A DNA stretch of 5,938 bases from Burkholderiales bacterium (GTDB taxonomy: Bacteria > Actinomycetota > Thermoleophilia > Gaiellales > Gaiellaceae), in assembly GCA_025935595.1 (NCBI GenBank), contig JAICUZ010000171.1, positions 1 to 5,938 on the forward strand, in the 5' to 3' direction. The notes below the pieces were generated by a model. That model did not search any database. It was not told the origin of the DNA and saw nothing but the letters and a program-made list of their open reading frames with translations. Below are positions 5,436 to 5,938 of the stretch, one piece after another. Position numbers and translations under genes: made by a program. How positions within the stretch are numbered: position 1 is the stretch's first letter; each line of letters opens with the position of its first letter.

Positions 5436-5938
5436 TGCGAGCCGTCGCCGTTCAACGGCGTGACCTTGCCGTTCTGGCCGGCGCGCTCGCGTAGCGCCTG
5501 CTCGAGGCGCACGGCCTCGAGCGAGACCTGCAGCAGCTCGACGAGGCGGCGCATCCGTTCGGGAGGCGACGTCGACGCGAGAATCTCTTGCTTCGGCTCG
5601 ACGCCGAAGTCGACGCGTGCCGCGAGCTCCCACACGAGCTCCGGCGAGTCGGCCTCGGGGATGTCGACGTCACTCTCCGCGGCCGCCGCGAGGTCGCGGA
5701 AGACCTTCAACGCGCGCTCGGCGTCGTCGGCGTCCACCGGTTCGTCGTCGTCGAGCACCTCTTCGACGAGACCGGTCTGGAACGAACGCCCCTGGGTCAG
5801 CTCGAGCAGCCGGAAGCGACTGCCGCCCTCGACCACGATGTTCATCGCCCCGTCGTCCAGCGTCTCGACGATCGCGGCGACCCGCGCGCGCGTCCCGATC
5901 TCGTGTACCGCTCCGTCGCCCGTCGCGAGCACGAGCCC
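5432..5938 (-). CDS. LON substrate-binding domain protein, partial (5' end outside window)
   Basis: The visible 168 residues are the C-terminal part of a stand-alone LON (Lon N-terminal) domain protein. GLVLATGDGAVHEIGTRARV at the window edge, then NIVVEGGSRFRLLEL and TGLVEEVLDDDEP, follow the beta-rich half of the LON fold. The helical half ends with SPELVWELAARVDF, KQEILASTSPPERMRRLVELL and a likely coiled helix VSLEAVRLEQALRER. The stop comes soon after, so the AAA+ and protease domains of Lon are absent. Stand-alone LON-domain proteins are common in actinobacteria and poorly characterised; they may bind substrates or partners. The frame stays open to the last base, and the fold requires upstream residues, so GTG 5932 is internal rather than the start. 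The gene converges on the phosphotransferase with overlapping stops. Confidence 0.82.
   Translation of the reverse strand, partial: GLVLATGDGAVHEIGTRARVAAIVETLDDGAMNIVVEGGSRFRLLELTQGRSFQTGLVEEVLDDDEPVDADDAERALKVFRDLAAAAESDVDIPEADSPELVWELAARVDFGVEPKQEILASTSPPERMRRLVELLQVSLEAVRLEQALRERAGQNGKVTPLNGDGSH
5446..5460 (+). terminator. GC hairpin just after the phosphotransferase stop, possible terminator
   Basis: CGCCGT (5446-5451) pairs perfectly with ACGGCG (5455-5460) around a TCA loop. GT at 5444-5445 can add two pairs with AC at 5463-5464 across a 2-nt bulge. It starts 10 nt past the phosphotransferase stop, where a terminator for the hydrolase-phosphotransferase unit would be expected, but lies inside the last codons of the opposite-strand LON-domain gene. 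No T-run follows, so intrinsic termination is uncertain. Confidence 0.4.

Overview
The window is very GC-rich, with G/C-loaded third codon positions, five protein genes packed end to end and a sixth running off the right edge. The FtsZ carries the AGEGGGTG form of the tubulin signature, which I know from Mycobacterium and Streptomyces. With the KGGVAKTT Walker A of the ParA, the style of the small phosphotransferase and the codon usage, this points to an actinobacterium. A deep lineage such as Thermoleophilia/Gaiellales is my guess, not something the sequence proves.

Layout: (1) 30-2136, plus strand: a ParA/Soj-family ATPase whose 3' end overlaps by 29 nt an unusual FtsZ that starts with GTG behind a strong AAGGAGG. 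The FtsZ has a Pro/Ala-rich N-terminal extension of about 97 residues and almost no C-terminal linker. (2) 2137-2171: a convergent gap filled by a stem-loop. (3) 2172-3197, minus strand: a multi-pass membrane protein of the UPF0104 / lysylphosphatidylglycerol synthase transmembrane family. (4) 3198-3288: a 91-bp divergent intergenic region with an 11-bp palindrome. (5) 3289-5435, plus strand: a gamma-glutamyltransferase-like Ntn hydrolase joined by an ATGA overlap to a compact APH-fold phosphotransferase. (6) 5432-5938, minus strand: the C-terminal part of a stand-alone LON-domain protein, whose stop codon shares a CTAG with the phosphotransferase stop.

The parA-ftsZ pair looks like one translationally coupled unit and suggests a ParA-type ATPase working with FtsZ in placing or timing division, by analogy with MipZ or MinD. 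This is the most interesting part of the window. The hydrolase-phosphotransferase pair is a second coupled unit of unknown substrate. The hydrolase keeps the autoprocessing threonine but appears to have lost several residues that canonical enzymes use to hold the gamma-glutamyl group. I see no mobile element, CRISPR array, tRNA or rRNA, and no gene-free stretch longer than 91 bases.
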